Part shown: positions 1 through 7,937 of the stretch, in pieces
How the letters are laid out: each line of letters opens with the position of its first letter
Numbering within the stretch: position 1 is the first letter of the stretch
NCBI RefSeq assembly: GCF_000424625.1
Contig: NZ_AUKG01000006.1
Coordinates: 62,001-126,000 of the forward strand
Reading direction: 5' to 3'
Origin: Conexibacter woesei Iso977N
Lineage (GTDB): Bacteria > Actinomycetota > Thermoleophilia > Solirubrobacterales > Solirubrobacteraceae
Length of the DNA: 64,000 bases
Notes under the pieces: generated by a model
Databases searched by the model: none
What the model was told of the DNA's origin: nothing
The model's input: only the letters and a program-made list of their open reading frames with translations
Translations under genes and position numbers: made by a program

Positions 1-72
1 CGTCTGCGCCACCGGCCCCACCTGCCGGTAGAGTCTCGCCGCCATCCGCACGGAAGCAACCGGACGACGACC

Positions 73-1173
73 TTGACCCCAGAAGCGAGCTACACGCGCG
101 TCGCCGGCCTGCCGCTCGTCATCGACCGCTGTGAGCTGCTGCCGCTCGTGCGCGACACGTCGAGCGGGTTCACGAAGGTGTCGCTCGTCGTGCGGCTCGG
201 CGGCGGGTCCCACACGGGTGAGGGTGAGGACATCACCTGGGACCAGATCGACCAGATCGAGCTGCTCCGCGGCGCCGGCGACCTCAGCTGGCTGCACGGC
301 GCGCGCACGTTCGACGAGCTGTCCACCTTGCTCGGGCTCGCGAACCTGTTCCCGGTCGAGCCGATCCGCGAGAGCGCCCGCTTCTACCGCCGCTGGGCGT
401 TCGAGAGCGCCGCGCTCGACCTTGCGCTGCGCCAGAACGGCCTCTCGCTCCAGGACGCCGTCGGGCGCGAGGCGCGCCCGGTCAACTTCGTGGCCTCGGT
501 CCGGATCGGCGACCCGCCGAGCCTGCGCGGGCTGCGCGCGTGGCTGGCGCAGAACCCGGGCCTGCGCTTCAAGCTCGACCCGACGCCGAGCTGGGACGAC
601 GAGCTCGTCGCCGAGCTGGCGGGTCTCGGCCGCGTCGACGTCATCGACCTGAAGGGCTCCTACCGCAACCTCACGGTCGCGATGGAGCCGGAGGCCGGCC
701 TCTACCGGCGCGTGATCGAGGGGCTGCCGGACGCGTGGATCGAGGATCCGGCGCTCGTGCCCGCGACCACGGCGCTGCTGGAGAGCCACCGCGACCGGAT
801 CACCTGGGACGAGCCGATCCACGCGATCGCCGACGTCGAGGCGCTCGCCTGGCGGCCGCGGATGCTGAACGTCAAGCCCGCCCGCTTCGGGAGCGTTCGC
901 GCACTACTGGACACCTACGACTACTGCGCGACGCACAGCATCGGCGTCTACGGCGGCGGGATGTTCGAGCAGGGCCCGGGCCGCGGCCAGCTCCAGTACC
1001 TCGCGTCGCTGTTCCACCCGGACACGCCGAACGACATCGCGCCGCCCGAGTACAACCTCCAGGTCGTCCCGCACGACCTCCCCCACGCCCCGCTCGCGCC
1101 GGAGCCCCATCCGACCGGATTCCGTTGGGGCACTTACGACGAACGCCGCACGATCCGCGAGCGGCGCGGATAG
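73..1173 (+). CDS. Enolase-superfamily enzyme (muconate cycloisomerase / o-succinylbenzoate synthase / epimerase type)
   Basis: This 366-residue protein has the order of acid/base and metal residues of the enolase superfamily. The helix of the N-terminal half reads ESAALDLAL (111-119). The barrel carries FKLD (Lys167), IDLKG (Asp192), WIEDP (Glu224), TWDEP (Asp246) and NVKPAR (Lys268). Asp192/Glu224/Asp246 fit the Mg ligands, and Lys167/Lys268 fit the two facing catalytic lysines. The family abstracts a proton next to a carboxylate; the substrate cannot be read from this sequence. The start used is TTG at 73. The frame stays open to the window edge with no ATG or GTG upstream, so the true start could lie outside the window. 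A cyclase-fold gene follows after 12 bp. Confidence 0.7.
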   Translation: MTPEASYTRVAGLPLVIDRCELLPLVRDTSSGFTKVSLVVRLGGGSHTGEGEDITWDQIDQIELLRGAGDLSWLHGARTFDELSTLLGLANLFPVEPIRESARFYRRWAFESAALDLALRQNGLSLQDAVGREARPVNFVASVRIGDPPSLRGLRAWLAQNPGLRFKLDPTPSWDDELVAELAGLGRVDVIDLKGSYRNLTVAMEPEAGLYRRVIEGLPDAWIEDPALVPATTALLESHRDRITWDEPIHAIADVEALAWRPRMLNVKPARFGSVRALLDTYDYCATHSIGVYGGGMFEQGPGRGQLQYLASLFHPDTPNDIAPPEYNLQVVPHDLPHAPLAPEPHPTGFRWGTYDERRTIRERRG

Positions 1174-1185
1174 GATCGGCGCACG

Positions 1186-1899
1186 ATGGCGTCAGAACGC
1201 ACACTGCTCCTGATCGCCGACATCGGCGGCTACACCGACTACATGCGGACCCACCGGATGAGCCTCGCCCATGCCGAGGTCAACACCGCGCGGCTGCTGG
1301 AGGCCGTCATCGACGCGGCCGGCGACTTCGACCTGATCGAGATCGAGGGCGACGCCGCGTTCCTCTCGCGCCCCGCGGACGCCCTCGACGACGACGCGAC
1401 GGCGGCGGCCATGACCGCGGCGGTCGCCGCGATGCACCGCGCGTTCCACGTCGAGCGCCGCTACGTCGCGACCAACCTGTGCCCGTGCGACGCCTGCGAG
1501 CAGGCCGAGAACCTCAAGCTGAAGTTCGTCGCCCACGTCGGCGAGGTCGCGACCCAGACGATCCGCGACCGGCGCAAGCTCGTCGGGATCGACGTGATCC
1601 TCGTGCACCGGCTGCTGAAGAACCCGGTGCAGGACCCCGAGTACGTGCTCTTCTCGGAGGACCTCTACCGCTCCGGCGGGACGGCGTTCGACCCGGTGCG
1701 CGAGCTGCCGCAGGACCTGGAGGGCATCGGCCCGGTGCTGACCTACGTCGCCGGCATCGAGGGCGTCGCGGGCTCAGCCCCCGCGCTGCCGGACCCAGGC
1801 TGGCTCGAGCGCCTCGGCCGGACCGCGGGCGTCGCCGGCCGCGGGTTGCCCTACATGTTGGGGTTGAAGCGCACCCGCCGCGTCGCCTCCGGCGGCTGA
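1186..1899 (+). CDS. DUF2652 protein with class III nucleotidyl-cyclase-like fold
   Basis: The protein has 237 residues. It opens with LLIADIGGYTDYM (8-20), which matches the first strand and metal aspartate of class III adenylyl/guanylyl cyclases, and continues with IEGDAAFL carrying a second aspartate (Asp56). These are the two metal-binding positions of catalytic cyclase domains, and both are kept. A CPCDAC cysteine cluster lies near residues 96-101. The DUF2652 assignment rests on the N-terminal block and length. Whether it makes a cyclic nucleotide is unknown. It may form a short operon with the upstream enolase-superfamily gene. Its 3' end runs tail-to-tail into, and by reading frame overlaps, an MFS transporter carrying a cyclic-nucleotide-binding domain. 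Confidence 0.65.
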   Translation: MASERTLLLIADIGGYTDYMRTHRMSLAHAEVNTARLLEAVIDAAGDFDLIEIEGDAAFLSRPADALDDDATAAAMTAAVAAMHRAFHVERRYVATNLCPCDACEQAENLKLKFVAHVGEVATQTIRDRRKLVGIDVILVHRLLKNPVQDPEYVLFSEDLYRSGGTAFDPVRELPQDLEGIGPVLTYVAGIEGVAGSAPALPDPGWLERLGRTAGVAGRGLPYMLGLKRTRRVASGG

Positions 1900-3528
1900 G
1901 CGCCGTCGCGCGGCGTCGGCCCCCAGGCGGGCGGTGACGAGCACGTCGCCCGCGGCCGCGGCCGCCGGGTAGCCGGTCACGGCGGTCAGGTAGGCGCTGC
2001 GGCGCAGGCGGCTGACGTGCAGCCGCGTGGCGCCGGCGGCGCGCACGGTCGCGGTGCGCGGCTGGTCGTGCAGAAGGGCGATCTCCCCGAAGCACTCGCC
2101 GTCGCCGAGCGTTCGCACGATCCGATCGTCCTGGAGCACGTCCACGCTGCCGGACCGCACGATGTAGAAGAACTCGCCGCGCTCGCCCTGGCGGAACAGC
2201 GTGTGCCCGGGCTCGACCTCGGCGTGCTCCAGCGCCCCGGCGAGCTGCTCGATCGTGGCGACCGGCAGCGCGCCGAGCATCTCGATCGCGCGCATCGTGT
2301 CGATGTCGGTGTCGCGCACCGTCATGTCGGCGTCCAGGCGCCGCAGCGCCGGGCGGCGCGCGAGGACCGCCAGCGGCGCGAGCAGGCCGATCACGACGAG
2401 CGCGAGCCGGACGCCGAGCAGGTCGACGACCAGCGGCGTCACGAGGCTGCCGGCCGCCGCGCCGAGCGTGAGGATCGCCTCGAAGCCGGCGAACATCCGG
2501 GCCAGGACGGCCTCGTCGGCGAGCCGGGCGAGCAGCGTGAAGCCCGCGACGTCGATCAGCGCGTTGCCGATCCCGACGACGCCGAGCAGGACGATCGCCG
2601 CGGCCTCCCCGGGGATCGCGCCGATCAGGACCAGCGGCGCGCCGAAGAGCGCGACGCCGATCCCGAACCAGAGCGCGAGCCGGCCGCGGCCGACGAGGCC
2701 GAACGCGAGCAGCGAGCCCAGCAGGCCGCCCGCGCCGACCGCCGCGGTCAGGACGCCCACCCCGGCGTCGCCCGCACCGACGAGGTCGATCGCGACCGCG
2801 ACGGTGAGCACGGTCAGGCAGCCGCGCGTGAAGGTCTGGACGAGGCCGAGGCCGGTGATCAGCGCGAGCCCGCGGTCGGCGGCGATCGTCCGGAAGCCCT
2901 CCAGGACGGCGCGCCCGCGCCCCGAGCCACCGCCGGCTGCCGTCGCCGGTGCGGGCCGCGGCGGCGCGTCGTAGGCGAGCCCGACCACCACGAGCCCGCC
3001 GAGCAGCGACGCGCCCGCGCAGACGCCGAACACCGCCGCCGGCCCGCTGACCGCCAGCAGGACCGCCGCGACCGCGGGCCCACCGAGCGTCGCCGCCGAG
3101 TCGAGCAGCCCGCGGACCGCGTTGGCGCGCGTCAGCTGCTGGGGCGACGTGCACAGCGCGGGCAGCAGGGCCGCGTGCGCCGGGCGGAACAGCGCGAGCG
3201 CGACCGTGCTGACGACGGCCAACATGTAGGTCACGACCGTCGGGCCGCCGCCCGCGGTGACGACCGCCGCGCCCGCCAGCGCCGCGGCCCGGGTCAGCCC
3301 GACACCGGTGAGGACCCGTTCGCGGCGCACGCGATCGGCGATCGTCGCCAGCCATGGCGCCAGCAGCGCGGCCGCCGCCATCCGCACGGCCGCGACGACG
3401 CCCACCGCGGCGATCCCGCCGTCCCGGAACGCGACGACGGCCAAGGCCACCATGAACGCGACCTCGCTGGCCCAGACCGCGCAGAACGAGAGCTGGGCAC
3501 GCGGGATCGACGCGACACGTCCGAGCAC
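1774..3528 (-). CDS. MFS transporter fused to a C-terminal cyclic-nucleotide-binding domain
   Basis: The first ~390 residues form a multi-helix major-facilitator permease with about 10-12 hydrophobic segments. A helical linker follows, then a cNMP-binding domain whose phosphate-binding cassette reads FGEIALL followed by RTATVRA. FFYIVRSGSVDVLQDD is the preceding beta-roll. I start at GTG 3528, because further upstream the frame runs back into the B12 riboswitch on the other strand and the residues look non-coding. That gives 584 residues. The last ~45 residues are low-complexity and overlap the facing DUF2652 gene by 126 bp, so the natural C-terminus is uncertain; a frameshift or a true long overlap are both possible. 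Substrate unknown. The fusion implies that transport or its control is gated by a nucleotide or related ligand. Confidence 0.8.
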   Translation of the reverse strand: MLGRVASIPRAQLSFCAVWASEVAFMVALAVVAFRDGGIAAVGVVAAVRMAAAALLAPWLATIADRVRRERVLTGVGLTRAAALAGAAVVTAGGGPTVVTYMLAVVSTVALALFRPAHAALLPALCTSPQQLTRANAVRGLLDSAATLGGPAVAAVLLAVSGPAAVFGVCAGASLLGGLVVVGLAYDAPPRPAPATAAGGGSGRGRAVLEGFRTIAADRGLALITGLGLVQTFTRGCLTVLTVAVAIDLVGAGDAGVGVLTAAVGAGGLLGSLLAFGLVGRGRLALWFGIGVALFGAPLVLIGAIPGEAAAIVLLGVVGIGNALIDVAGFTLLARLADEAVLARMFAGFEAILTLGAAAGSLVTPLVVDLLGVRLALVVIGLLAPLAVLARRPALRRLDADMTVRDTDIDTMRAIEMLGALPVATIEQLAGALEHAEVEPGHTLFRQGERGEFFYIVRSGSVDVLQDDRIVRTLGDGECFGEIALLHDQPRTATVRAAGATRLHVSRLRRSAYLTAVTGYPAAAAAGDVLVTARLGADAARRRSAAGGDAAGALQPQHVGQPAAGDARGPAEALEPAWVRQRGG

Positions 3529-3592
3529 GGGCCGAGTGTCCCACAGCGCCCGAGCGCCGCGCACGCGCCGCCACGCCGTCGCGCGCGGCGGG

Positions 3593-3598
3593 TATGAT
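3593..3598 (+). promoter_or_regulatory. Possible -10 element (TATGAT) ahead of the cobalamin riboswitch
   Basis: TATGAT matches the housekeeping -10 consensus at five of six positions and sits just before the riboswitch fold, where a leader transcript should begin. No convincing -35 hexamer is visible 16-18 bp upstream in this G+C-rich sequence, so the call is tentative. Confidence 0.35.
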
Positions 3599-3602
3599 GC
3601 CC

Positions 3603-3700
3603 GCGCGTGGGGTTGCGAGGAAGCCGGTTGAAGTCCGGCGCGGTCGCGCCACTGTGACCGGGAGCAGCGCTCCCGGAAGCCAGACACTCGGCCCCGCGAT
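3603..3700 (+). promoter_or_regulatory. Cobalamin (B12) riboswitch
   Basis: The leader holds the conserved cobalamin-riboswitch core: GAAGCCGG and GTCCGGCGCGGTCGCGCC, then ACTGTGA, then an 8-bp stem (3658-3665 with 3669-3676, loop AGC), then GGAAGCCAGAC. A G/C-rich P1-like pairing (GGGG near 3609 with CCCC near 3691) closes the fold. It lies about 50 bp before cbtB on the same strand, the usual place for control of cobalt/B12 transport. Adenosylcobalamin or cobalamin binding is expected to reduce expression of cbtB-cbtA. No clear run of T follows, so control is more likely by ribosome-site sequestration than by a classical intrinsic terminator. Confidence 0.93.
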
Positions 3701-3747
3701 GTCTTCTAAAACGCACGGGACGCACGATCCCGAGAAGGAGCCACCGC

Positions 3748-3972
3748 ATGTCTGACGTCGCTCTCGAGCGCCGCGCCGGAGCCGAAGTCGCACCGAAGCC
3801 GATCGCTTCGGCCCGCGAGCTGCTGCCGTTCGTCCTGTTCGCAGGGCTGGTCCTGATGTTGTTCATCTACTTCGTGGGCGCCGAGGAAGGCGCGACGTCG
3901 CTGATCGGCGGCAGCTCGGTCCACGAGTTCGTGCACGACGCCCGGCACCTGCTGGGCTTCCCCTGCCACTAG
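3748..3972 (+). CDS. cbtB: Cobalt transporter subunit CbtB
   Basis: This 74-residue protein has one membrane helix (about residues 27-43) and ends in the CbtB signature VHEFVHDARHLLGFPCH. The histidine-rich tail (His59, His63, His66 and the terminal His) is the proposed metal-binding site. CbtB is the small partner of CbtA in cobalt uptake for B12 synthesis. The start has a good AAGGAG ribosome site 8-10 bp upstream. It is the first gene behind the B12 riboswitch, and cbtA follows after 18 bp. Confidence 0.93.
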   Translation: MSDVALERRAGAEVAPKPIASARELLPFVLFAGLVLMLFIYFVGAEEGATSLIGGSSVHEFVHDARHLLGFPCH

Positions 3973-3990
3973 GCGATCGAGACCTACAAC

Positions 3991-4746
3991 ATGGTTCGTT
4001 CCCTGCTCATCCGCGGGATGCTGGTCGGTGCCGCCGCCGGCTTCCTCGCGTTCCTCTTCGCCCACCACTTCGGTGAGCCGCAGGTCGCCCACGCGATCGC
4101 GTTCGAGGACCACCTCGCCAAGCTGCACCACGACCCGGCCGAGGCCGAGATCGTCTCCCGCGGCACGCAGCGCACGTGGGGCCTGCTGACCGGCACGCTC
4201 GCGATGGGCACCGCCCTCGGCGGCCTGTTCGCGCTCGCGTTCGCGTGGGCCTACGGCCGGATCGGCAGCTGGGGGCCGCGGGCGACCGCGGCGATCCTGG
4301 CGGCCGCCGCGTACCTGACGATCGTGCTCGTGCCGTTCACCAAGTACCCGGCCAACCCGCCGACGGTCGGCAACCCGGACACGATCGGGCGCCGCACGGT
4401 CCTGTACTTCGTGATGATCGTCATCTCGCTCGCCGCGGCGCTGGCCGCGGGCCGGATCCGGCGCTCGCTGCTCCCGCGCCTCGGCGCGTGGAACGCGGCG
4501 ACGGTCGCCGTCGCGGCGTTCGTGGTCCTGGTCGCGGTCGCGCAGCTCCTGCTGCCGGTCGTCCACGAGACGCCCGCCGGCTTCCCGGCCGACGTGCTCT
4601 ACCGGTTCCGGCTGGCCTCGCTGGGGATCAACGCGACGATCTGGCTGGCCGTCGGCCTCGGCTTCGGCTACGCCGCCGAGCGGCTGCTGAGCCCGGCCGC
4701 GCGCAGGGCCCCGGCCGCCCCCGCGGCGGCCACGCAGCACCCCTGA
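3991..4746 (+). CDS. cbtA: Cobalt transporter subunit CbtA
   Basis: A 251-residue membrane protein with about five to six hydrophobic segments. It matches CbtA in the N-terminal MVRSLLIRGMLVGAAAGFLA segment, the FEDHLAKLHH acidic/histidine stretch after the first helix, the FTKYPANPPTVGNPDT loop and the C-terminal helices. CbtA forms the membrane channel with CbtB and imports cobalt in the inner membrane. The gene is cotranscribed with cbtB and therefore under the cobalamin riboswitch. The C-terminus is an alanine/proline-rich tail with no recognisable role. Confidence 0.92.
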   Translation: MVRSLLIRGMLVGAAAGFLAFLFAHHFGEPQVAHAIAFEDHLAKLHHDPAEAEIVSRGTQRTWGLLTGTLAMGTALGGLFALAFAWAYGRIGSWGPRATAAILAAAAYLTIVLVPFTKYPANPPTVGNPDTIGRRTVLYFVMIVISLAAALAAGRIRRSLLPRLGAWNAATVAVAAFVVLVAVAQLLLPVVHETPAGFPADVLYRFRLASLGINATIWLAVGLGFGYAAERLLSPAARRAPAAPAAATQHP

Positions 4747-4788
4747 GCAAACAGCCGCCCGGCTTGCGCTGCGCGATACGGTGGCGAC

Positions 4789-5271
4789 GTGGATCGCCAT
4801 CTCGCCCAGCTCAACGTCGGGCGGCTGCTCGCCCCGCGCGAGGACCCGATGATCGCCGACTTCATGGCCGGCCTCGACCACGTCAACGCGCGCGCCGACG
4901 CCGCGCCCGGGTTCGTCTGGCGTCTGCAGACCGACGAGGGCAACGCCACGTCGATCACGCCCACCGAGGACCCGCTGTTCCTGGTGAACATGAGCACCTG
5001 GACCGGCCTCGACGCACTGCGCGAGTACGTCTACCGCGACCCGGAGCACCTGCGCTACATGCGCCGCCGGCGCGAGTGGTTCGAGAAGGTCGACCTGATC
5101 CTCGTGCTCTGGTGGGTCCCGGCGGGGCACCGGCCGTCGGTGGCCGAGGCGCTCGAGCGGCTGGAGCACCTGCGCGAGCACGGGCCGACGCCGCACGCGT
5201 TCACGTTCCGCACCGCGTTCGACGAGGCGGACGCGGGGCCGGTCCTCAGCGACGACCGCTGCCTGGCCTGA
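4789..5271 (+). CDS. DUF3291 domain protein
   Basis: A 160-residue soluble protein starting at GTG. The pattern HLAQLNVGRLLAP, then GFVWRLQTDEGNAT, VNMSTWTGLDALREYVY, and HLRYMRRRREWFEK with VLWWVPAGHRPSVAEALERLEHL, is that of DUF3291, an antibiotic-biosynthesis-monooxygenase-like (ferredoxin-like) fold. No catalytic role is established for the family. It lies 42 bp after cbtA and 14 bp before lgt on the same strand and may simply be cotranscribed. Confidence 0.75.
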   Translation: MDRHLAQLNVGRLLAPREDPMIADFMAGLDHVNARADAAPGFVWRLQTDEGNATSITPTEDPLFLVNMSTWTGLDALREYVYRDPEHLRYMRRRREWFEKVDLILVLWWVPAGHRPSVAEALERLEHLREHGPTPHAFTFRTAFDEADAGPVLSDDRCLA

Positions 5272-5285
5272 TCCTGCCTGCCAGG

Positions 5286-6221
5286 ATGAGGGTCGTGACC
5301 CTCGCCGCGATCCCCAGCCCCTCCGAGAGCGGTGTCCGTCTCGGCCCGCTGTTCGTGCACGCCTACGGGTTGATGTACGTGATCGGCGTCCTGGCCGCCG
5401 TCGCGCTGACGCGCGCGCTCTGGACCCGCCGCGGCGGCGACCGCGACGTCGTCGCCGACGTCGCGCTGTGGGGCTTCCCGGCCGGGCTGATCGGCGGGCG
5501 GCTGTACTTCCTGGCGACGAGCTGGAACGAGGTGCCGAACCACTGGTGGGGGCCGCTGGCGATCTGGAAGGGCGGCCTCGGGATCTGGGGCGGGATCGCG
5601 CTCGGGACGCTCGTGGGCATCTGGCGGCTGCGGCGCGCCGGGGTCGACGTCGCGGCGTTCATGGACTGCGCCGCGCCCGGGCTGCTGGTCGCGCAGGCGA
5701 TCGGCCGGGTGGGCAACTACTTCAACCAGGAGCTGTTCGGCGGGCCGACGTCGCTGCCCTGGGGCCTGCGGATCGACGCCGCGCACCGCCCGGACGGGTA
5801 CGGCGCGTTCTCCACCTTCCAGCCGACGTTCCTGTATGAGTTGATCTTCAACCTCATGTTGGCCGCGTTGTTGGTGGTGTTGGTCCGGCGCGGCCGCATC
5901 CGGGCGCCCGGCGTCTTCGCGCTCTACGTCGCCGGCTACAGCGGCTTCCGCATCTTCGAGGAGTCGTTGCGCATCGACCCGGCCCACCACATCCTCGGCC
6001 TGCGCCTCAATTTCTTCGTGGCGATCACGCTCTGCGCGACCGGCCTCGCCTGGTTCGCCTGGACCCAGCGCACCCGCTTCACCCGCCGCACGGCCCGCCG
6101 CGGCGGCGCGCTGCTGGCCGCGGGCTGGGCGACGCTGTCGATGGCCGCCTGCGGCCACGACCACCACCGCCACGACGGCGCCACGCCCGCGGCGCCCGCC
6201 GCGGTCATCGCGCAGCGCTAG
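5286..6221 (+). CDS. lgt: Prolipoprotein diacylglyceryl transferase
   Basis: Lgt transfers diacylglycerol from phosphatidylglycerol to the lipobox cysteine of prelipoproteins in the cytoplasmic membrane. The 311-residue protein has about seven membrane helices and the family blocks HAYGLMYVIG, AGLIGGRLYF, GGLGIWGGIALG and the signature GRVGNYFNQELFGGPT, followed by a C-terminal FRIFEESLRIDP block. After the last helix it carries an unusual tail containing a CGHDHHRHDG run, which resembles a metal-binding stretch. ATG 5286 is used; GTG 5295, with GAGGATGAGGG just ahead, is a credible alternative. The stop codon shares CTAG with the facing purK stop. Confidence 0.95.
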   Translation: MRVVTLAAIPSPSESGVRLGPLFVHAYGLMYVIGVLAAVALTRALWTRRGGDRDVVADVALWGFPAGLIGGRLYFLATSWNEVPNHWWGPLAIWKGGLGIWGGIALGTLVGIWRLRRAGVDVAAFMDCAAPGLLVAQAIGRVGNYFNQELFGGPTSLPWGLRIDAAHRPDGYGAFSTFQPTFLYELIFNLMLAALLVVLVRRGRIRAPGVFALYVAGYSGFRIFEESLRIDPAHHILGLRLNFFVAITLCATGLAWFAWTQRTRFTRRTARRGGALLAAGWATLSMAACGHDHHRHDGATPAAPAAVIAQR

Positions 6222-7354
6222 GCGCTGCCCAGCGCGTCGGCGACGGCGCGGGCGTGGTGAAGGGCTTCGTGGGGTGTGGTGGCGATGGCGTTGACGTGGC
6301 CGAGCTTGCGGCCGGGGCGGTGGGACTTGCCGTAGAGGTGCAACGTCGTGTCCTCGACGGCGAGCGCGGCGGCGAGGCGCGAGGCGTCCCAGGCGGAGGC
6401 ACCGCCCAAGATGTTCACCATCGCCGCGGCGGGCACGATGGAGGACGTGTCGCCCAAGGGCAGGTCGAGGACCGCGCGGAGGTGCTGCTCGAACTGGCCG
6501 GTGATGCAGGCGTCCATCGTCACGTGACCGGAGTTGTGGGGGCGGCAGGCGATCTCGTTGATGATGATGTCGCCCCCACCGGTGACGAAGAGCTCGACGG
6601 CCATCACACCGGAGAGGTCGAGCTGGGTGGCGAGGTCGAGGGCGAGCGTGACCGCCGCCTGCTCCGACGTGGTCGCGGGAGACGCGATCGTCACGTCGGT
6701 GCAGATGCCGTCGACCTGCGTCGTCCGGAACGGCGGCCAGGCACGGACCTCGCCGCTGGGCCGCCGCGCGACCATGACGGCGAGCTCGTGGTCGATGGCG
6801 ACCCGCTCCTCGGCCAGGAACGTGCCGCCGGAGGCGAGCACCTCCGCGCCCTCCGCGGCATCGCCCTCCCCCAGGATCCAGACGCCGCGCCCGTCGTAGC
6901 CGCCGCGCGCGGACTTCAGCACGACGGGCCAGCCGTGGCCGGACGCGAAGGCGGTCACCTCGTCCCACGTGGCGACCTCCGCGAACGCGGGCACGGCCAG
7001 CCCCAGCGCCGCGAACGTCCTCCGCGCGTGGAGCTTGTCCTGTGCCGCCAGCTTGGTCGCCGGCGCCGGCCGCACCGGGACCGGCGACTGCGCCTCCAAC
7101 GCCAACAGGTCCTCCGGCGCCGACAGCTCGTGGTCGAACGTCACGACGTCGACCCCCGACCGCGCGAAGGCGACCAGGTCGTCCGCCGACGTCCACGTCC
7201 CGTCGACCCGCCGCGCGCCCGCCAGCGCCGCCGAGCACTCCGGGTCCGGATCGAGGACGACAACCTGCACACCGAGGCTGATCGCCGCCTGGTGCAGCAT
7301 GCGCGCCAGCTGCCCGCCGCCGACGACACCGACCACGGGCACGTCGTCGCTCAT
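6218..7354 (-). CDS. purK: 5-(carboxyamino)imidazole ribonucleotide synthase PurK
   Basis: ATP-grasp enzyme that carboxylates aminoimidazole ribonucleotide to N5-CAIR in purine synthesis. The 378 residues begin with [13 protein letters not shown] (the PurK nucleotide-binding start) and continue with [24 protein letters not shown] (ATP-grasp), [15 protein letters not shown] and [13 protein letters not shown] near the metal site; here Cys replaces the common Pro of NEIAPRPHNSGH. The start is fixed by an ATGA overlap with the purE stop, so the pair is translationally coupled. Confidence 0.96.
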   Translation of the reverse strand: MSDDVPVVGVVGGGQLARMLHQAAISLGVQVVVLDPDPECSAALAGARRVDGTWTSADDLVAFARSGVDVVTFDHELSAPEDLLALEAQSPVPVRPAPATKLAAQDKLHARRTFAALGLAVPAFAEVATWDEVTAFASGHGWPVVLKSARGGYDGRGVWILGEGDAAEGAEVLASGGTFLAEERVAIDHELAVMVARRPSGEVRAWPPFRTTQVDGICTDVTIASPATTSEQAAVTLALDLATQLDLSGVMAVELFVTGGGDIIINEIACRPHNSGHVTMDACITGQFEQHLRAVLDLPLGDTSSIVPAAAMVNILGGASAWDASRLAAALAVEDTTLHLYGKSHRPGRKLGHVNAIATTPHEALHHARAVADALGSA

Positions 7355-7869
7355 GCGTTCCTCAGCTCGTCCTGGAGCCGCTCGTCCTTCGCGCGCGCCT
7401 GCTCGGCGAGCGTCTCCTGGAACTCGAGCATCGCCCCGCGCAGCCCCGGATCGCCGGCCGCCAGGATCCGCACCGCCAGCAGCCCGGCGTTGCGCGCGCC
7501 GTCGACGGCGACCGTCGCGACCGGCACGCCCGCGGGCATCTGGACGATCGACAGCAGCGCGTCCATCCCATCGAGCTTGGTGATCGCGACCGGCACGCCG
7601 ATCACCGGCAGCGGCGTCAGCGACGCGACCATGCCCGGCAGGTGCGCGGCCCCGCCGGCGCCCGCGACGATCACCTCGATGCCGCGGTCGGCCGCGCCGC
7701 GCGCGAAGGCCACCATGTCCTCCGGCGTCCGGTGGGCGGAGACGACCCGCGCCTCCCACCCCACGCCGAACTCGCCGACGGCCTCGCCGGCCGCGCGCAT
7801 GACCGGCCAATCCGAGTCCGACCCCATGATGATCGCCACACGCGGCGGCACGTCGTTGTTGGGCTCCAC
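7351..7869 (-). CDS. purE: N5-carboxyaminoimidazole ribonucleotide mutase PurE
   Basis: PurE class I mutase converts N5-CAIR to CAIR, directly after PurK. The protein has 172 residues from GTG 7869. Motifs are [10 protein letters not shown] (substrate loop), VSAHRTPE with the catalytic histidine, and [13 protein letters not shown]-terminal helix (about residues 150-172) extends past the usual ~160 residues. ATGA overlap with purK. The 68 bp upstream, between it and the permease end, contain no gene. Confidence 0.96.
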   Translation of the reverse strand: MEPNNDVPPRVAIIMGSDSDWPVMRAAGEAVGEFGVGWEARVVSAHRTPEDMVAFARGAADRGIEVIVAGAGGAAHLPGMVASLTPLPVIGVPVAITKLDGMDALLSIVQMPAGVPVATVAVDGARNAGLLAVRILAAGDPGLRGAMLEFQETLAEQARAKDERLQDELRNA

Positions 7870-7937
7870 GCGTCGCGACACTAGCCCAAATGAGCCAGAA
7901 TGGCGCACGATTGCGCCAATTTCGCTCACCCGCCGCC

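Noticed and set aside
2017-3597. Long plus-strand open frame opposite the MFS-cNMP gene
   Set aside because: Arg/Asp/Glu low-complexity product typical of a shadow; the minus strand has clear MFS and cNMP motifs.
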